From: Bacteroidota bacterium | GTDB taxonomy: Bacteria > Bacteroidota > Ignavibacteria > Kryptoniales > JAKASW01 | Reading direction: 5' to 3' | Length of the DNA: 39,052 nucleotides | Assembly (NCBI GenBank): GCA_021794075.1 | Contig: JAJYRM010000030.1 | Coordinates: 1-39,052 of the forward strand | Shown: piece by piece, positions 16,595 through 24,217 of the stretch | Layout of the letters: the number at the start of each line of letters is the position of its first letter | Position numbering within the stretch: the stretch's first letter is position 1 | Position numbers and translations under genes: made by a program | Notes under the pieces: model-generated | The model's database searches: none | What the model was told of the DNA's origin: nothing | The model's input: only the letters and a program-made list of their open reading frames with translations

Positions 16595-16710
16595 AAACCC
16601 TAAACTCTAAATCCGAAATTCTAAGCAAATTCAAAAGTTCACAGTTCAATGATCACGAAACGGAATTTGCCTTTGTATTGCCTTGTGCCGATTTAGGATT
16701 TTTCTTGTTA
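16595..16710. repeat. Dispersed-type intergenic repeat with partial inverted symmetry
   Basis: The plus strand reads ACCCTAAACTCTAAATCCG and GAAATTCTAAGCAAATTC. The later part (GAATTTGCCTTTGTATTGCC, then GATTTAGGATTT), read on the minus strand, gives AAATCCTAAATC and then GGCAAATTC, so the element is a loose inverted repeat. The TAAAT/AATTC style resembles high-copy short repeats seen in some Planctomycetes and FCB genomes. It fills the gap between the cytochrome gene and the oxidase gene of the same strand. Confidence 0.5.
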
Positions 16711-16732
16711 TTCGAGATACATTCGTGACGAC

Positions 16733-17302
16733 CTAGTGTCCATGTTCGTCCATCTTCATGTTCATTTTCATGCTCTTCATGCTTTCGTTCGCCTTCTCCA
16801 TCGCCTTGTATTGTGCAGGAGTCATGTTCTTCATCTTCTCCAGGAAGGCAACCATGGCCCAAATCTTATCGTCGGTGTGAGTCTTTGCGAAACCAGGCAT
16901 GGCTGTGCTCTTTATGCCGTTCTTTATCACCCAGAAAAGATTTTGCGGGGGCATCTCTTTCGCCGACCGTGCGAGGTTCGGAGCCTGCGGGTATATTCCC
17001 ATGCCGGCTTCTGATTTCTCTAATCCGGGGCCGGCGTGACAGGTGACGCACATTTCGTTGTAATGGTCAAAGCCCATCGCGATCAACGAGCTGTCCGTCA
17101 AAGAAGGTACCTTGATCCCGTTTGCGTGATACTTGACGGAATTATCGCTGGTCGAGCTGAAGATCCAGCGGAGAAACCCGGGGTCGGGAGAGAGCGTGGA
17201 GACGTTGTACAGCGCGCCGGAAAGTCCGGTCCCGACAACGATTATGAATACGAGTAATTCGGCGATCAGGGTCGCGGCGATTGTCGCTATGATCCTTTTC
17301 AT
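16733..17302 (-). CDS. Membrane-anchored monohaem cytochrome c with Met/His-rich tail
   Basis: A 189-residue protein with an N-terminal anchor (residues about 4-30). The haem motif CVTCH gives Cys85, Cys88 and His89, and Met135 in TAMPGFAK is the likely sixth ligand, so this is a class I cytochrome c domain facing the periplasm. The C-terminal 30 residues contain SMKSMKMNMKMDEHGH, a Met/His-rich tail that could bind copper. The start is secured by GGAGGAATT directly before the ATG. It precedes the multicopper oxidase on the same strand with a 172-base gap holding a repeat. It could pass electrons to or from that enzyme; this is inference from context. Confidence 0.92.
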   Translation of the reverse strand: MKRIIATIAATLIAELLVFIIVVGTGLSGALYNVSTLSPDPGFLRWIFSSTSDNSVKYHANGIKVPSLTDSSLIAMGFDHYNEMCVTCHAGPGLEKSEAGMGIYPQAPNLARSAKEMPPQNLFWVIKNGIKSTAMPGFAKTHTDDKIWAMVAFLEKMKNMTPAQYKAMEKANESMKSMKMNMKMDEHGH

Positions 17303-17501
17303 AATTCCTCCAGGAATGGTTGTTGTTTCTTGTTATACATTTTGCCTGATGATATGTTGGTCAAGCCACCAAAATTAGTTGCGCGCGGAAAAGATAATCG
17401 CTTAGGAGGTTGACAGTGAGCTCAGTTGAACATGGTACGCTTCCGACATGATACCACTGCCGCGACCGGTCAGACCGTTCAGCTAAGCAATGGGTATTTT
17501 C

Positions 17502-17939
17502 TCAGAAGCGGAAATTTAGGTTTGTTATGTGTAATGGTAAGGGAGGGGGTGCCGCGGTGCTCAGCAGGCGATAACCGTCGGCTGAGTTTGGATTGAAAGC
17601 AATTTGACGGACGGGATGGAAAAACCCGCCCGTCTCAAAGTGGCCCGGATACTTATCGCTACTCGTGAAATTGCTTACGACACTCTTCGAATATGAATTC
17701 ATTTGAATGCAGTTGGGAGTGGTCAAGCTCAGTCCGTGCCGCTCCGGAATCATGCCTCGGCATTCATTGCAGATTGTCGAGCCTGACGTAATTTCAGATG
17801 AATGCGTGTCAATCCTCGGCCTGCCAACGACCGCGTGCAGATCGGTGCAGAAGTACGTTGTATAGACATACTGAACCTGCCCGACGAGCAGGGCTAGAGC
17901 GATTAGTGCGTGCGTATATTTGAGTGCAACTTTTATCAA
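17502..17939 (-). CDS. Small signal-anchored Cys protein of the copper island (YFCT/CxxC family, copy B)
   Basis: A paralogue of the gene at 6203-6634. The 145-residue product starts with TTG at 17939 (an in-frame stop lies ten codons upstream) and begins MIKVALKYTHALIALALLVG. Then come QVQYVYTTYFCTDLHAVVG, the CxxC motif STICNECRG, a His-containing middle part (YPGHFETGGFFHPVRQ) and a Pro-rich tail ending ITNLNFRF. Conserved with copy A are the anchor, GQVQY, YFCT and CxxC. No function is known to me. It lies upstream of the cytochrome and oxidase genes on the same strand, as copy A lies upstream of cusC, so each copy may be the first gene of a copper operon. The ribosome site is weak. Confidence 0.72.
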   Translation of the reverse strand: MIKVALKYTHALIALALLVGQVQYVYTTYFCTDLHAVVGRPRIDTHSSEITSGSTICNECRGMIPERHGLSLTTPNCIQMNSYSKSVVSNFTSSDKYPGHFETGGFFHPVRQIAFNPNSADGYRLLSTAAPPPLPLHITNLNFRF

Positions 17940-18011
17940 ACAAGTAATCTGATGTGTATTTTAGCTAACAAAATTCGCATCTTATAGTTCCAAAATAAAA
18001 TTTAGAGGGCA

Positions 18012-18605
18012 ATGAAAGTATTTGATAGCGGAATGCCGGATGAGGAGTACTGGAACAGCCTTTTCGACATTTCGCTTATCGTCGACTGGTTGGATCTTGA
18101 AGTTGTCAGAGATCCCATTGTCGAAATTGGCTGCGGTTACGGGACTTTCACAATACCAGTTGCAAGAGAAGCGAAAGCAGAGGTGCAGGCGTTCGACATC
18201 GATCAAGCGATGATCGAAACCGCGCGGAGGAACGCGGCGCGCGCCGACATTCACAACGCATATTTCAATCTGAGAGATGTCGTCGAAGACGGGACAGGAT
18301 TGGAGCCGGAGAGCTCAGGGATGGTGTTGCTCTTCAATATCCTGCATTTCGAGGGGCGGCGCGATTTGCTCGACGAAGCTTCCCGCATTCTGAAACCACG
18401 CGGAGTTGTTGCCATAATCCACTGGAGGAAAGACATTCCGACTCCTCGCGGACCAAGAGTTGAGTCGCGTCCCGATAAGGAGATGATAATGGACTCGATA
18501 AGGAATCTGGGATTGTCGTGCGACGGGAATAGCAGGATCATCGAGCCTTACCACTGGGGCATGCAGCTAATTAAATCGAGCAACAATTCCAAGGAAATCA
18601 AATGA
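18012..18605 (+). CDS. Class I SAM-dependent methyltransferase
   Basis: A 197-residue cytosolic enzyme. Motif I is VEIGCGYGTFTIP (residues about 37-49), followed by an acidic loop (AFDIDQAMIETARRNA), motif post-II (MVLLFNILHFEG) and LKPRGVVAIIHWRKD. This is the Methyltransf_11/25 type. ATG 18012 has AGAGGG upstream. The stop overlaps the ATG of the DsrE-like gene (ATGA), so both are co-expressed. It lies next to metal-resistance genes, but the Cys set of arsenite methyltransferase (ArsM) is absent, so an arsenic substrate is not supported. The substrate is unknown. Confidence 0.88.
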   Translation: MKVFDSGMPDEEYWNSLFDISLIVDWLDLEVVRDPIVEIGCGYGTFTIPVAREAKAEVQAFDIDQAMIETARRNAARADIHNAYFNLRDVVEDGTGLEPESSGMVLLFNILHFEGRRDLLDEASRILKPRGVVAIIHWRKDIPTPRGPRVESRPDKEMIMDSIRNLGLSCDGNSRIIEPYHWGMQLIKSSNNSKEIK

Positions 18606-18955
18606 ACATTCTTATTCTGATTGATGACGTTCCGTACGGAAGCGAAGTAGCTTACAACGCGTTCAGGATCGCGATGGCAATGGAGAAAGACCACAGCAAC
18701 GTGCAGGGCAATATTTTTCTAATGGCGGACGCGGTTGGCTGCGGGATTCCTCGCCAGAGCACACCGCAGGGTTATTACAATATCGAGAGAATGATTAAGG
18801 CGGTCGTTCAGAAAGGCGGAAAGAGCAAAACCTGCGGTACCTCCGCGGACGCGCGGGGAATAAAGGAGCTTGAACTTGTCGAGGGGGTAGAGATAAGCAA
18901 CATGAAGGAACTTGCCCAATGGACAGTGGACGCGGACAAGGTCTTTACATTCTAA
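18602..18955 (+). CDS. DsrE/DsrF-like sulfur-relay family protein
   Basis: A 117-residue protein with the DsrE-like alpha/beta fold: MNILILIDDVPYGSEVAYNA, FLMADAVGCGIP, a PQGYYNIERMI segment and KTCGTSADARGI. In many relatives the last motif is CGTC, with two cysteines. Here the second is Ser, leaving a single Cys there plus one in AVGCG. The family carries persulfide sulfur or acts in related thiol chemistry. Start and stop overlap with the methyltransferase upstream indicates one transcript. The exact role is not known. Confidence 0.82.
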   Translation: MNILILIDDVPYGSEVAYNAFRIAMAMEKDHSNVQGNIFLMADAVGCGIPRQSTPQGYYNIERMIKAVVQKGGKSKTCGTSADARGIKELELVEGVEISNMKELAQWTVDADKVFTF

Positions 18956-19099
18956 ATTCTCGGCGAAACCATTATTCGAACAATGATATTTTTCTTCAGA
19001 GCGAGCGAGAAGCGAAATTAATTCTCATTGATCCTATTCGTTGAGAAAGCACAAGGTGTAGTCTTAGAGATTCAATCCAGTACAAAGAGAGGAGTCGAC

Positions 19100-20026
19100 A
19101 TGATAGAAGACATTAATTCACCGCGGGAGCACTCTTCAGGAATGCGCCACCTTTTTATGAACAAAGGCGAGATCCGGGCCGGTTGGAGCATTGCGATTTT
19201 TGTCGGTCTCGTCGTGGCCATTTCCATTGCTTTCATTCTTCCTATGCGAATTCTATTTACCAGATTGAACTTGCCTCTGGATGGCTCCCTTCCTTATTCG
19301 ATGGGCGCTATAGAGTTCGCCACCTTCCTTGGAGTTTTTTTAGCTTCCGTCGTCATGACCCGCATCGAACACAAACCTGTCATCTCCTACGGGCTCGACG
19401 GACCGCTCCGCTTCAAGAATTTTATATACGGATTCCTCTGGGGATTTTTAGCTCTCTCTGTATTGGTCGGCGTGATGGCTCTCTTCGGATTTCTGCGGAT
19501 TGATGGAGAGCAGATCTTCGGTTTGAAGGCGATAAAGTATGCGTTGGAATGGGGAGCGGTTTTCATTCTGGTCGGGATGACAGAAGAATATATGCTAAGG
19601 GGTTATCTTCTCGCAACGCTCTCCCGTGGCATAGGATTTTGGTGGAGCGCCGTGATACTTTCGGTTGTATTCGGCAGTCTTCACCTCGGGAATCATGGCG
19701 AGTCGCCGGTTGGAATATTCTCGGCGTCTGCGATCGGCTTGATATTTTGTATGAGCCTGTGGTATCAGAAGACTCTCTGGTGGGCGATCGGATTTCATGC
19801 CGCCTGGGATTGGGCGGAGTCATATTTCTGGGGAGCCGCGGACAGCGGCCTGGTTGTAAAGGGGCATTTGTTGGGAGTTCATCCGCGGGGGAGCATACTT
19901 TGGAGCGGAGGAGCCACCGGTCCGGAGGGGAGCATGTTCATCGTGTTTCTCCTTATTATGATAGCTCTGTTCATGGTAGCAGTTTGGAGGAACAAGAGGA
20001 GGGGTTATGAAGCTGTCGCGGAATAG
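19100..20026 (+). CDS. CPBP-family intramembrane metalloprotease
   Basis: A 308-residue polytopic membrane protein (about eight helices) of the CAAX protease/bacteriocin-processing (ABI, Rce1-like) family. The three motifs are present: EEYMLRG with Glu162, Glu163 and Arg167; FGSLHLG with His195; and HAAWD with His233 and Asp237. The family cleaves membrane peptides or acts in immunity to bacteriocins. ATG 19100 is chosen because AGAGAGGAG lies six bases upstream. The frame is open back to 19028 but without a ribosome site. No bacteriocin or prenylated-protein gene lies nearby, so the target is unknown. Confidence 0.92.
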   Translation: MIEDINSPREHSSGMRHLFMNKGEIRAGWSIAIFVGLVVAISIAFILPMRILFTRLNLPLDGSLPYSMGAIEFATFLGVFLASVVMTRIEHKPVISYGLDGPLRFKNFIYGFLWGFLALSVLVGVMALFGFLRIDGEQIFGLKAIKYALEWGAVFILVGMTEEYMLRGYLLATLSRGIGFWWSAVILSVVFGSLHLGNHGESPVGIFSASAIGLIFCMSLWYQKTLWWAIGFHAAWDWAESYFWGAADSGLVVKGHLLGVHPRGSILWSGGATGPEGSMFIVFLLIMIALFMVAVWRNKRRGYEAVAE

Positions 20027-20688
20027 ATCGTGGGAAGTCTGGACCTAATCTCATAGGTGCCCGGATCCCTCTAACGCGATTGCCCGCGGCATCCATCTTT
20101 CGACATGCTGAACTAGCCTCCTCACATTCACTATTCGAGGTCTTGAAACGATAATCGATCACGCAATGCTTGGTTAGAACAGCGCGCCCTTCGGGTATTT
20201 TCGAAAGACTCCCTTACTCAGCAAAAGATTGCCACGATCTGCGAACATTGCGGCGCCGGCATTACCGTACGCTCGAGTGGAGCGCTTCAGATGTTGACGG
20301 CCTTAACGCTCGGTCCGCTGCCATTTGCCGTGAAACAAACCTTCAGCACGATTACGAACCCGGCATCGAAACATTCTTCTCGCTCAACGCTTTCCTTTCT
20401 GGACAGATCATTTCGGATTTTCAGCGCACAGTTCATCCGGGCTCGACAAGTCGATATACATTTGTGTCTACCTTTCACCTCTCCTTTCACGTCTGAGATT
20501 TTCTTGGCGCAGAAAGAGTCCCTGTCGTACTATGCGGGAAAATATTGCCCGACATTCTTGATTTCTCCGGATCACGCATCAAATTTCAACTTGAAATTAT
20601 GGCTTAGTTGTCGCATCTTACTTAGACCAAGTATAAACAATAAGTTAATCGTTTAAATTTCAAGTAGAAAGCACCTTTGGAGATATAA
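20027..20688. other. Long intergenic region upstream of the NRAMP-like gene
   Basis: No convincing gene. One plus-strand frame stays open from about 20146 to 20656 and contains CEHCGAG near its start, but it lacks a ribosome site and its first usable start codon (20291) follows that motif. The last 110 bases contain regulatory-looking sequence: a palindrome at 20582-20598, TTGTCG at 20607-20612, TATAAA 18 bases later, and a second AAATTTCAAG half site at 20655. Confidence 0.4.
20582..20598. promoter_or_regulatory. 17-bp palindrome and candidate promoter of the NRAMP-like gene
   Basis: AATTTCAA and TTGAAATT are perfect inverted copies around one C, located 91-107 bases before the transporter start and directly upstream of a -35-like TTGTCG (20607-20612) with TATAAA 18 bases further on. 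A further copy of the half site AAATTTCAA lies at 20655-20663, downstream of the promoter. The arrangement suits a metal-sensing Fur- or DtxR-class regulator, but the regulator is not identified. Confidence 0.4.
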
Positions 20689-21879
20689 GTGAGTGAAGCC
20701 ATTGAAGATAGAAGGACCTCGTCGAGAATTTGGGAATTATTGAAGATATGGGGACCGGCATGGCTGGTCATGATAGCGGATGTGGATGCCGCGAGCGTGA
20801 TAACTGCGGCCGAGAGCGGGGCGGTCTACGGAACCAAACTCATCTGGTTCCTGCTGGTCCTCATCGTGCCCCTCTACGTAATACAGGAAGTCGCCGGAAG
20901 AGTCGGCGCAGTGACCAACAAGGGGCTCGGTGAGCTCATAAGGGAGAACTACAGCAGGAAGACCGCGATCATCGCTTCCGTACCGATGGCGCTGGTTGAC
21001 GTAATCAGCTACATAGTAGAGTACACCGGAGCCGCGATAGGTTTCGAGATCCTTGGTGTACCACCACAGGTGTCGGTTCCGATCATTTTTATTGCCCATG
21101 TGCTTCTTGTTTATAAAAGGAAATATGTTCAGGCCGAGAGGCCGCTCGTTGTAATCTCGATCGTCTTCTCATTGGCTTGTGTCGCATCCGCATTTCTCAC
21201 CGCAAGAAAAGGTGTCGAGTTCACGCCATTTTACTTTTCAAGTTCCCCCAATTTTTTCTTCCTGCTGGCCGCGAACGTTGGGGCAGTGATCATGCCGTTC
21301 ATGCTATTTTACCAGGCATCCGCGACGGCAGAAAAGGGGATCACTTCAAAGAGTCTATGGGCTGTGAGACTTGAAACGGGGATAGGCGCTGCGGTCTCCG
21401 AGATTCTTATGGTCGCGATTGCCATTGCTGCGATCGGCATATCTGCCGGATCCCTACAGTTTGCTTCTCCGGTCATTCTGTCGAAAGCCTTGTCGGGAGT
21501 AGCTGGCAAATTCGCGCCGGATGTGTTTGCCCTCGGGCTCATCGCCGCGTCCTTCATCGCGCTTATAGTGATATCGCTGGGAAGCAGCTGGGGCGTCACC
21601 GAGGCTATGGGATGGGGGAGAGAAAACTGGTTCAAAGTATATATTATCGAATCGATACCTGCCGTAATACTTCCGATGATAACGCTGAACCTGATCAACC
21701 TGGCGCTAAGCCTGATGGTTCTTCAAATTGTCGTGCTCATAGGCCCGTCGATAATACTCGGATTCATCTCTTCCAACAAGAAGCTCATGGGAAAACATTC
21801 TCTCTCCGGGTCGAACAAGATCCTTTACTGGTCTTTCCTGGTACTAATTTTTGCAACCGGAGTAATAAGCATATTGTAA
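20689..21879 (+). CDS. NRAMP-related metal transporter with altered signature motifs
   Basis: A 396-residue, about eleven-helix inner-membrane protein of the NRAMP (MntH) family, as shown by PAWLVMIADVDAAS, ESGAVYGTKLIWFLL, QEVAGRVGAVTNKGLGELI and NVGAVIMPF. The usual helix-1 DPGN is D33-A-A-S36, and helix-6 MPHN is M202-P-F-M205. So the Asp and Met that bind the metal remain, but the Asn, the helix-breaking Pro-Gly and the His are lost. Other NRAMP-related clades with changed motifs carry different ions such as magnesium, so the substrate should not be assumed to be manganese. The start is GTG 20689 with TGGAG upstream. A palindromic site precedes it. Confidence 0.9.
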   Translation: MSEAIEDRRTSSRIWELLKIWGPAWLVMIADVDAASVITAAESGAVYGTKLIWFLLVLIVPLYVIQEVAGRVGAVTNKGLGELIRENYSRKTAIIASVPMALVDVISYIVEYTGAAIGFEILGVPPQVSVPIIFIAHVLLVYKRKYVQAERPLVVISIVFSLACVASAFLTARKGVEFTPFYFSSSPNFFFLLAANVGAVIMPFMLFYQASATAEKGITSKSLWAVRLETGIGAAVSEILMVAIAIAAIGISAGSLQFASPVILSKALSGVAGKFAPDVFALGLIAASFIALIVISLGSSWGVTEAMGWGRENWFKVYIIESIPAVILPMITLNLINLALSLMVLQIVVLIGPSIILGFISSNKKLMGKHSLSGSNKILYWSFLVLIFATGVISIL

Positions 21880-21900
21880 CTAATGTCCGTGCTACATTAG
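21880..21900. terminator. Weak hairpin after the NRAMP-like gene
   Basis: CTAATGT and ACATTAG form a 7-bp perfect stem with a 7-base loop starting one base after the stop codon. There is no following T run, so it is a weak candidate for termination or 3'-end protection. Confidence 0.35.
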
Positions 21901-22106
21901 CATGAAATAGGTTCTCTATCGCCCAACCGCGCCAGCGACCGGTAACCGAAATCCATCCTTCTCTCTTTACCAAAAATTATCTCGCTGTATTTATGGAAGA
22001 GGCCCAGGAGGGACAGTTTTGACCGTCAAGCGGGCTAAACGGACCAAGCGGTGACTTAAGGCACCCGGTTGATGTTCGATCGTCCTCTGAAATTTGAGGC
22101 GATAGT

Positions 22107-22973
22107 TCAGATCTTTTCCGCGTACACAATTCGCTCGACAGGCGTAGAGCCGAGTTTGCGTCCAGACGGCTTCAAGTACTCGTCGGCCAGATCGTCGTAA
22201 CCTCTGTCTTCGATTATTCTCCAGCCGTAATTGAGGAGGAACCCCGACAGCGCCTCAGGATCAAAAGCGGATTGCCAGATTCCGCCTTTGACGAATCTCT
22301 TATATCCACTCCCCCAACCGTAGAGAGTTTTGCCATCGAAGAAGTCCTTACGGACGTACGTGAAAGCAAGCAGACTCCCCTTTGTGGCATTCGAAAGAAA
22401 GCTGAAGACTTCCTCTATTCCTTTCGCGGTCAGGTACTGGGTTACCGCCTCCATAATGAAGAATGTTGGCTTGCCCGTGGAGTAGCCCCGCGAGGTTAGA
22501 GCAGAAGCAAGGTCTTCGCTATCGAAATCGATCGGCACCAGTTTCACATTCCCTGGGATTGTCCCGAGAGCGTTCCGAAGGCGGGTTTCTTTTGTCTCGA
22601 TATTGCCTGGCTGATCGATCTCCCAGATTGATGTTTCGGATAGAGAAGCGAGTCTGAAATTCCTGGTGTCGAATCCGGCGCCGAGGTTTACCACGGCTTC
22701 AATGTCTTTAGCGGAAGCGGTCAGTTTGTCGTCAATGTAACATTTTCTGCAAAGGAGGCCTCCCCAAATCCCGGGTTGACTTCTGTCGCTGAGCCCTATG
22801 ATCCATTCTCTCATCCACGACGGTTTTAGAAGTCTGACAAGAATTTTGGAACCAAGAGGAAGCATATGGTATGCAAGGCGGTCGGTGATAACACGTTGGC
22901 CGTCCGGATAGTTTTGCTCCACCGCGATTAGTGCTATCGGACCGATGCTGGTCTTAGCTGACGCTTCTGACAT
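22107..22973 (-). CDS. LCMT/TIGR00027-type SAM-dependent methyltransferase
   Basis: A 288-residue enzyme of the leucine carboxyl methyltransferase superfamily (PPM1-like). The family-specific motif VVNLGAGFDTRNFRL is present, with WEIDQPGNIETKE after it, the acidic VPIDFDSEDLAS segment and FFIMEAVTQYLTAKGIEEVF. In bacteria this family acts as O-methyltransferases, often in polyketide or small-molecule pathways; the substrate cannot be inferred. It is a single gene facing left, with no obvious partner, and probably an independent unit. ATG 22973 has no strong ribosome site. Confidence 0.88.
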   Translation of the reverse strand: MSEASAKTSIGPIALIAVEQNYPDGQRVITDRLAYHMLPLGSKILVRLLKPSWMREWIIGLSDRSQPGIWGGLLCRKCYIDDKLTASAKDIEAVVNLGAGFDTRNFRLASLSETSIWEIDQPGNIETKETRLRNALGTIPGNVKLVPIDFDSEDLASALTSRGYSTGKPTFFIMEAVTQYLTAKGIEEVFSFLSNATKGSLLAFTYVRKDFFDGKTLYGWGSGYKRFVKGGIWQSAFDPEALSGFLLNYGWRIIEDRGYDDLADEYLKPSGRKLGSTPVERIVYAEKI

Positions 22974-23279
22974 GCGACAAATTTAAAGCCGTTCCAGCAA
23001 ATCCTCCAGACTGAAGGGGCTCAGGAACCGCCCGAGCGAAATTTATCGCGCGGAGCTCCTGCCGTTGAGCTGCGAGCAACTTTCTGCTCGGCAAAACGAT
23101 CGGAAGTTTGCAGCAGACATCTGCATGCCGATAACTCGGACCATGCTCACTCGTCGAAGACAAAATAGAAGAGGGTAAAGAATAACTCCCGCCGACCCGT
23201 TACCGGAACGTGTCCCATGTAGTCATATCTAGTGAACCGGAAATGCCGGCGAGGAACAAATGAAGAAAGGAGATTGAAA
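22974..23279. other. Intergenic region between divergent genes
   Basis: This divergent spacer must hold the promoters of the LCMT-like gene and of the DUF6249-sigma operon. I see no clear -35/-10 pair or ECF-type promoter and no credible open frame. The last 15 bases carry the ribosome site GAAAGGAG for the next gene. Confidence 0.4.
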
Positions 23280-23651
23280 ATGGGTGAAGTGATTGGAACC
23301 TTGACGGGCTTTTTGGCGGTCCTGCTGATTTTTGGAGGGATTCCCGCTGCATTGGTCGTAGCGTACTCTTTCAGCCGGAAGGCCAGACACGCAGAAAGGC
23401 TTGCCATGATTGAGAAGGGGGTCGACCCCTCAACTTTCATGCACGAAGAAGCCTCCTCGGACACTGCTCTGATGTGGGGTATGCTCATTCTGGGAGTTGG
23501 ACTGGGATTGTTCCTGGGCTATATTCTCTCCGTGCTTACGTCGATGTCACAGGAATATCTCATGCCGGCATTAGCGCTCATATTCGGGGGACTCGGGCTT
23601 GTTGGATTCTTCATCTACCGGAATAAGAGCGAGGCTAAAAAAGCCGCTTAA
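23280..23651 (+). CDS. DUF6249-like small membrane protein
   Basis: A 123-residue protein with three hydrophobic helices and the segment KARHAERLAMIEKGVDPS between the first and second. This basic-acidic linker (ARHAERMALIEKG.DP) is a hallmark of DUF6249 proteins of Bacteroidota. ATG 23280 has GAAAGGAG seven bases upstream. The stop overlaps the start of the sigma factor gene (TAATG), so the two are translationally coupled. The function is unknown; the fixed link to an ECF sigma factor suggests an envelope-sensing or regulatory role. Confidence 0.82.
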   Translation: MGEVIGTLTGFLAVLLIFGGIPAALVVAYSFSRKARHAERLAMIEKGVDPSTFMHEEASSDTALMWGMLILGVGLGLFLGYILSVLTSMSQEYLMPALALIFGGLGLVGFFIYRNKSEAKKAA

Positions 23652-24217
23652 TGGAAGAGTTCTATCTGCGGCTCGTCCTCGAAGGAGATGTGTCGAAGTT
23701 TTCATGGTTCATCGACAGGTATAAGGATATGGCTTTTTCAATCGCGTATCGCGTGGTGAACAACAGGGAAGACGCGGAGGAAGTGGTGCAAGACGCCTTC
23801 CTGAAGGCCTTCAAGTCGCTGGAGAAATTCAGAAGAGGCTCGAGGTTCTCGACATGGCTTTACCGGATCGTGGTAAATACGGCGCTCACCAGGGTGCGCA
23901 GCGAGCCTCCAAAGATGGAAACATTTGACGAGACCGTCGCAAGCGATGTGGTCGTTGGAGAGGTCGAGTCGGCATACCGGGCGCTCGATCTGTCGGAGCA
24001 GAAGGAACTCGTTAACGACGCGCTTGTCGAATTGAACGTCGAGGACAGACTCATTCTCGTCCTCTACTACCTGGAAGAGAATACAGTTGAAGAGATCAGC
24101 GAGACGACAGGAATTGCCCGCGAAAACGTCAAGATGAAACTCCACAGGGCAAGAGGAAGGTTGTACGTCATTATGAACAATAAGCTTAAATCAGAAATTA
24201 GATCGGTGCTGAGATGA
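23651..24217 (+). CDS. ECF-type RNA polymerase sigma factor
   Basis: A 188-residue sigma-70 family factor of the extracytoplasmic function group. Region 2 is seen in FIDRYKDMAFSIAYRVVNN, REDAEEVVQDAFLKAFKSLE and FSTWLYRIVVNTALTRVR. Region 4 is LNVEDRLILVLYYLEENTVE and ISETTGIARENVKMKLHRAR. The middle linker is acidic and variable. It starts on the stop of the DUF6249 gene (ATG 23651) and ends overlapping the start of the following membrane protein, so all three make one operon. It is expected to be held inactive by the next gene product and to control envelope genes. Confidence 0.93.
   Translation: MEEFYLRLVLEGDVSKFSWFIDRYKDMAFSIAYRVVNNREDAEEVVQDAFLKAFKSLEKFRRGSRFSTWLYRIVVNTALTRVRSEPPKMETFDETVASDVVVGEVESAYRALDLSEQKELVNDALVELNVEDRLILVLYYLEENTVEEISETTGIARENVKMKLHRARGRLYVIMNNKLKSEIRSVLR

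Noticed and set aside
18012-18605. Possible arsenite methyltransferase (arsM)
   Set aside because: Too short, and the conserved Cys residues that bind arsenite are absent, so it is kept as a general methyltransferase.
20146-20656. Long open plus-strand frame with a CEHCGAG motif before the NRAMP-like gene
   Set aside because: The Cys motif lies before any start codon in this frame, there is no ribosome site, and the end runs through the promoter-like region.
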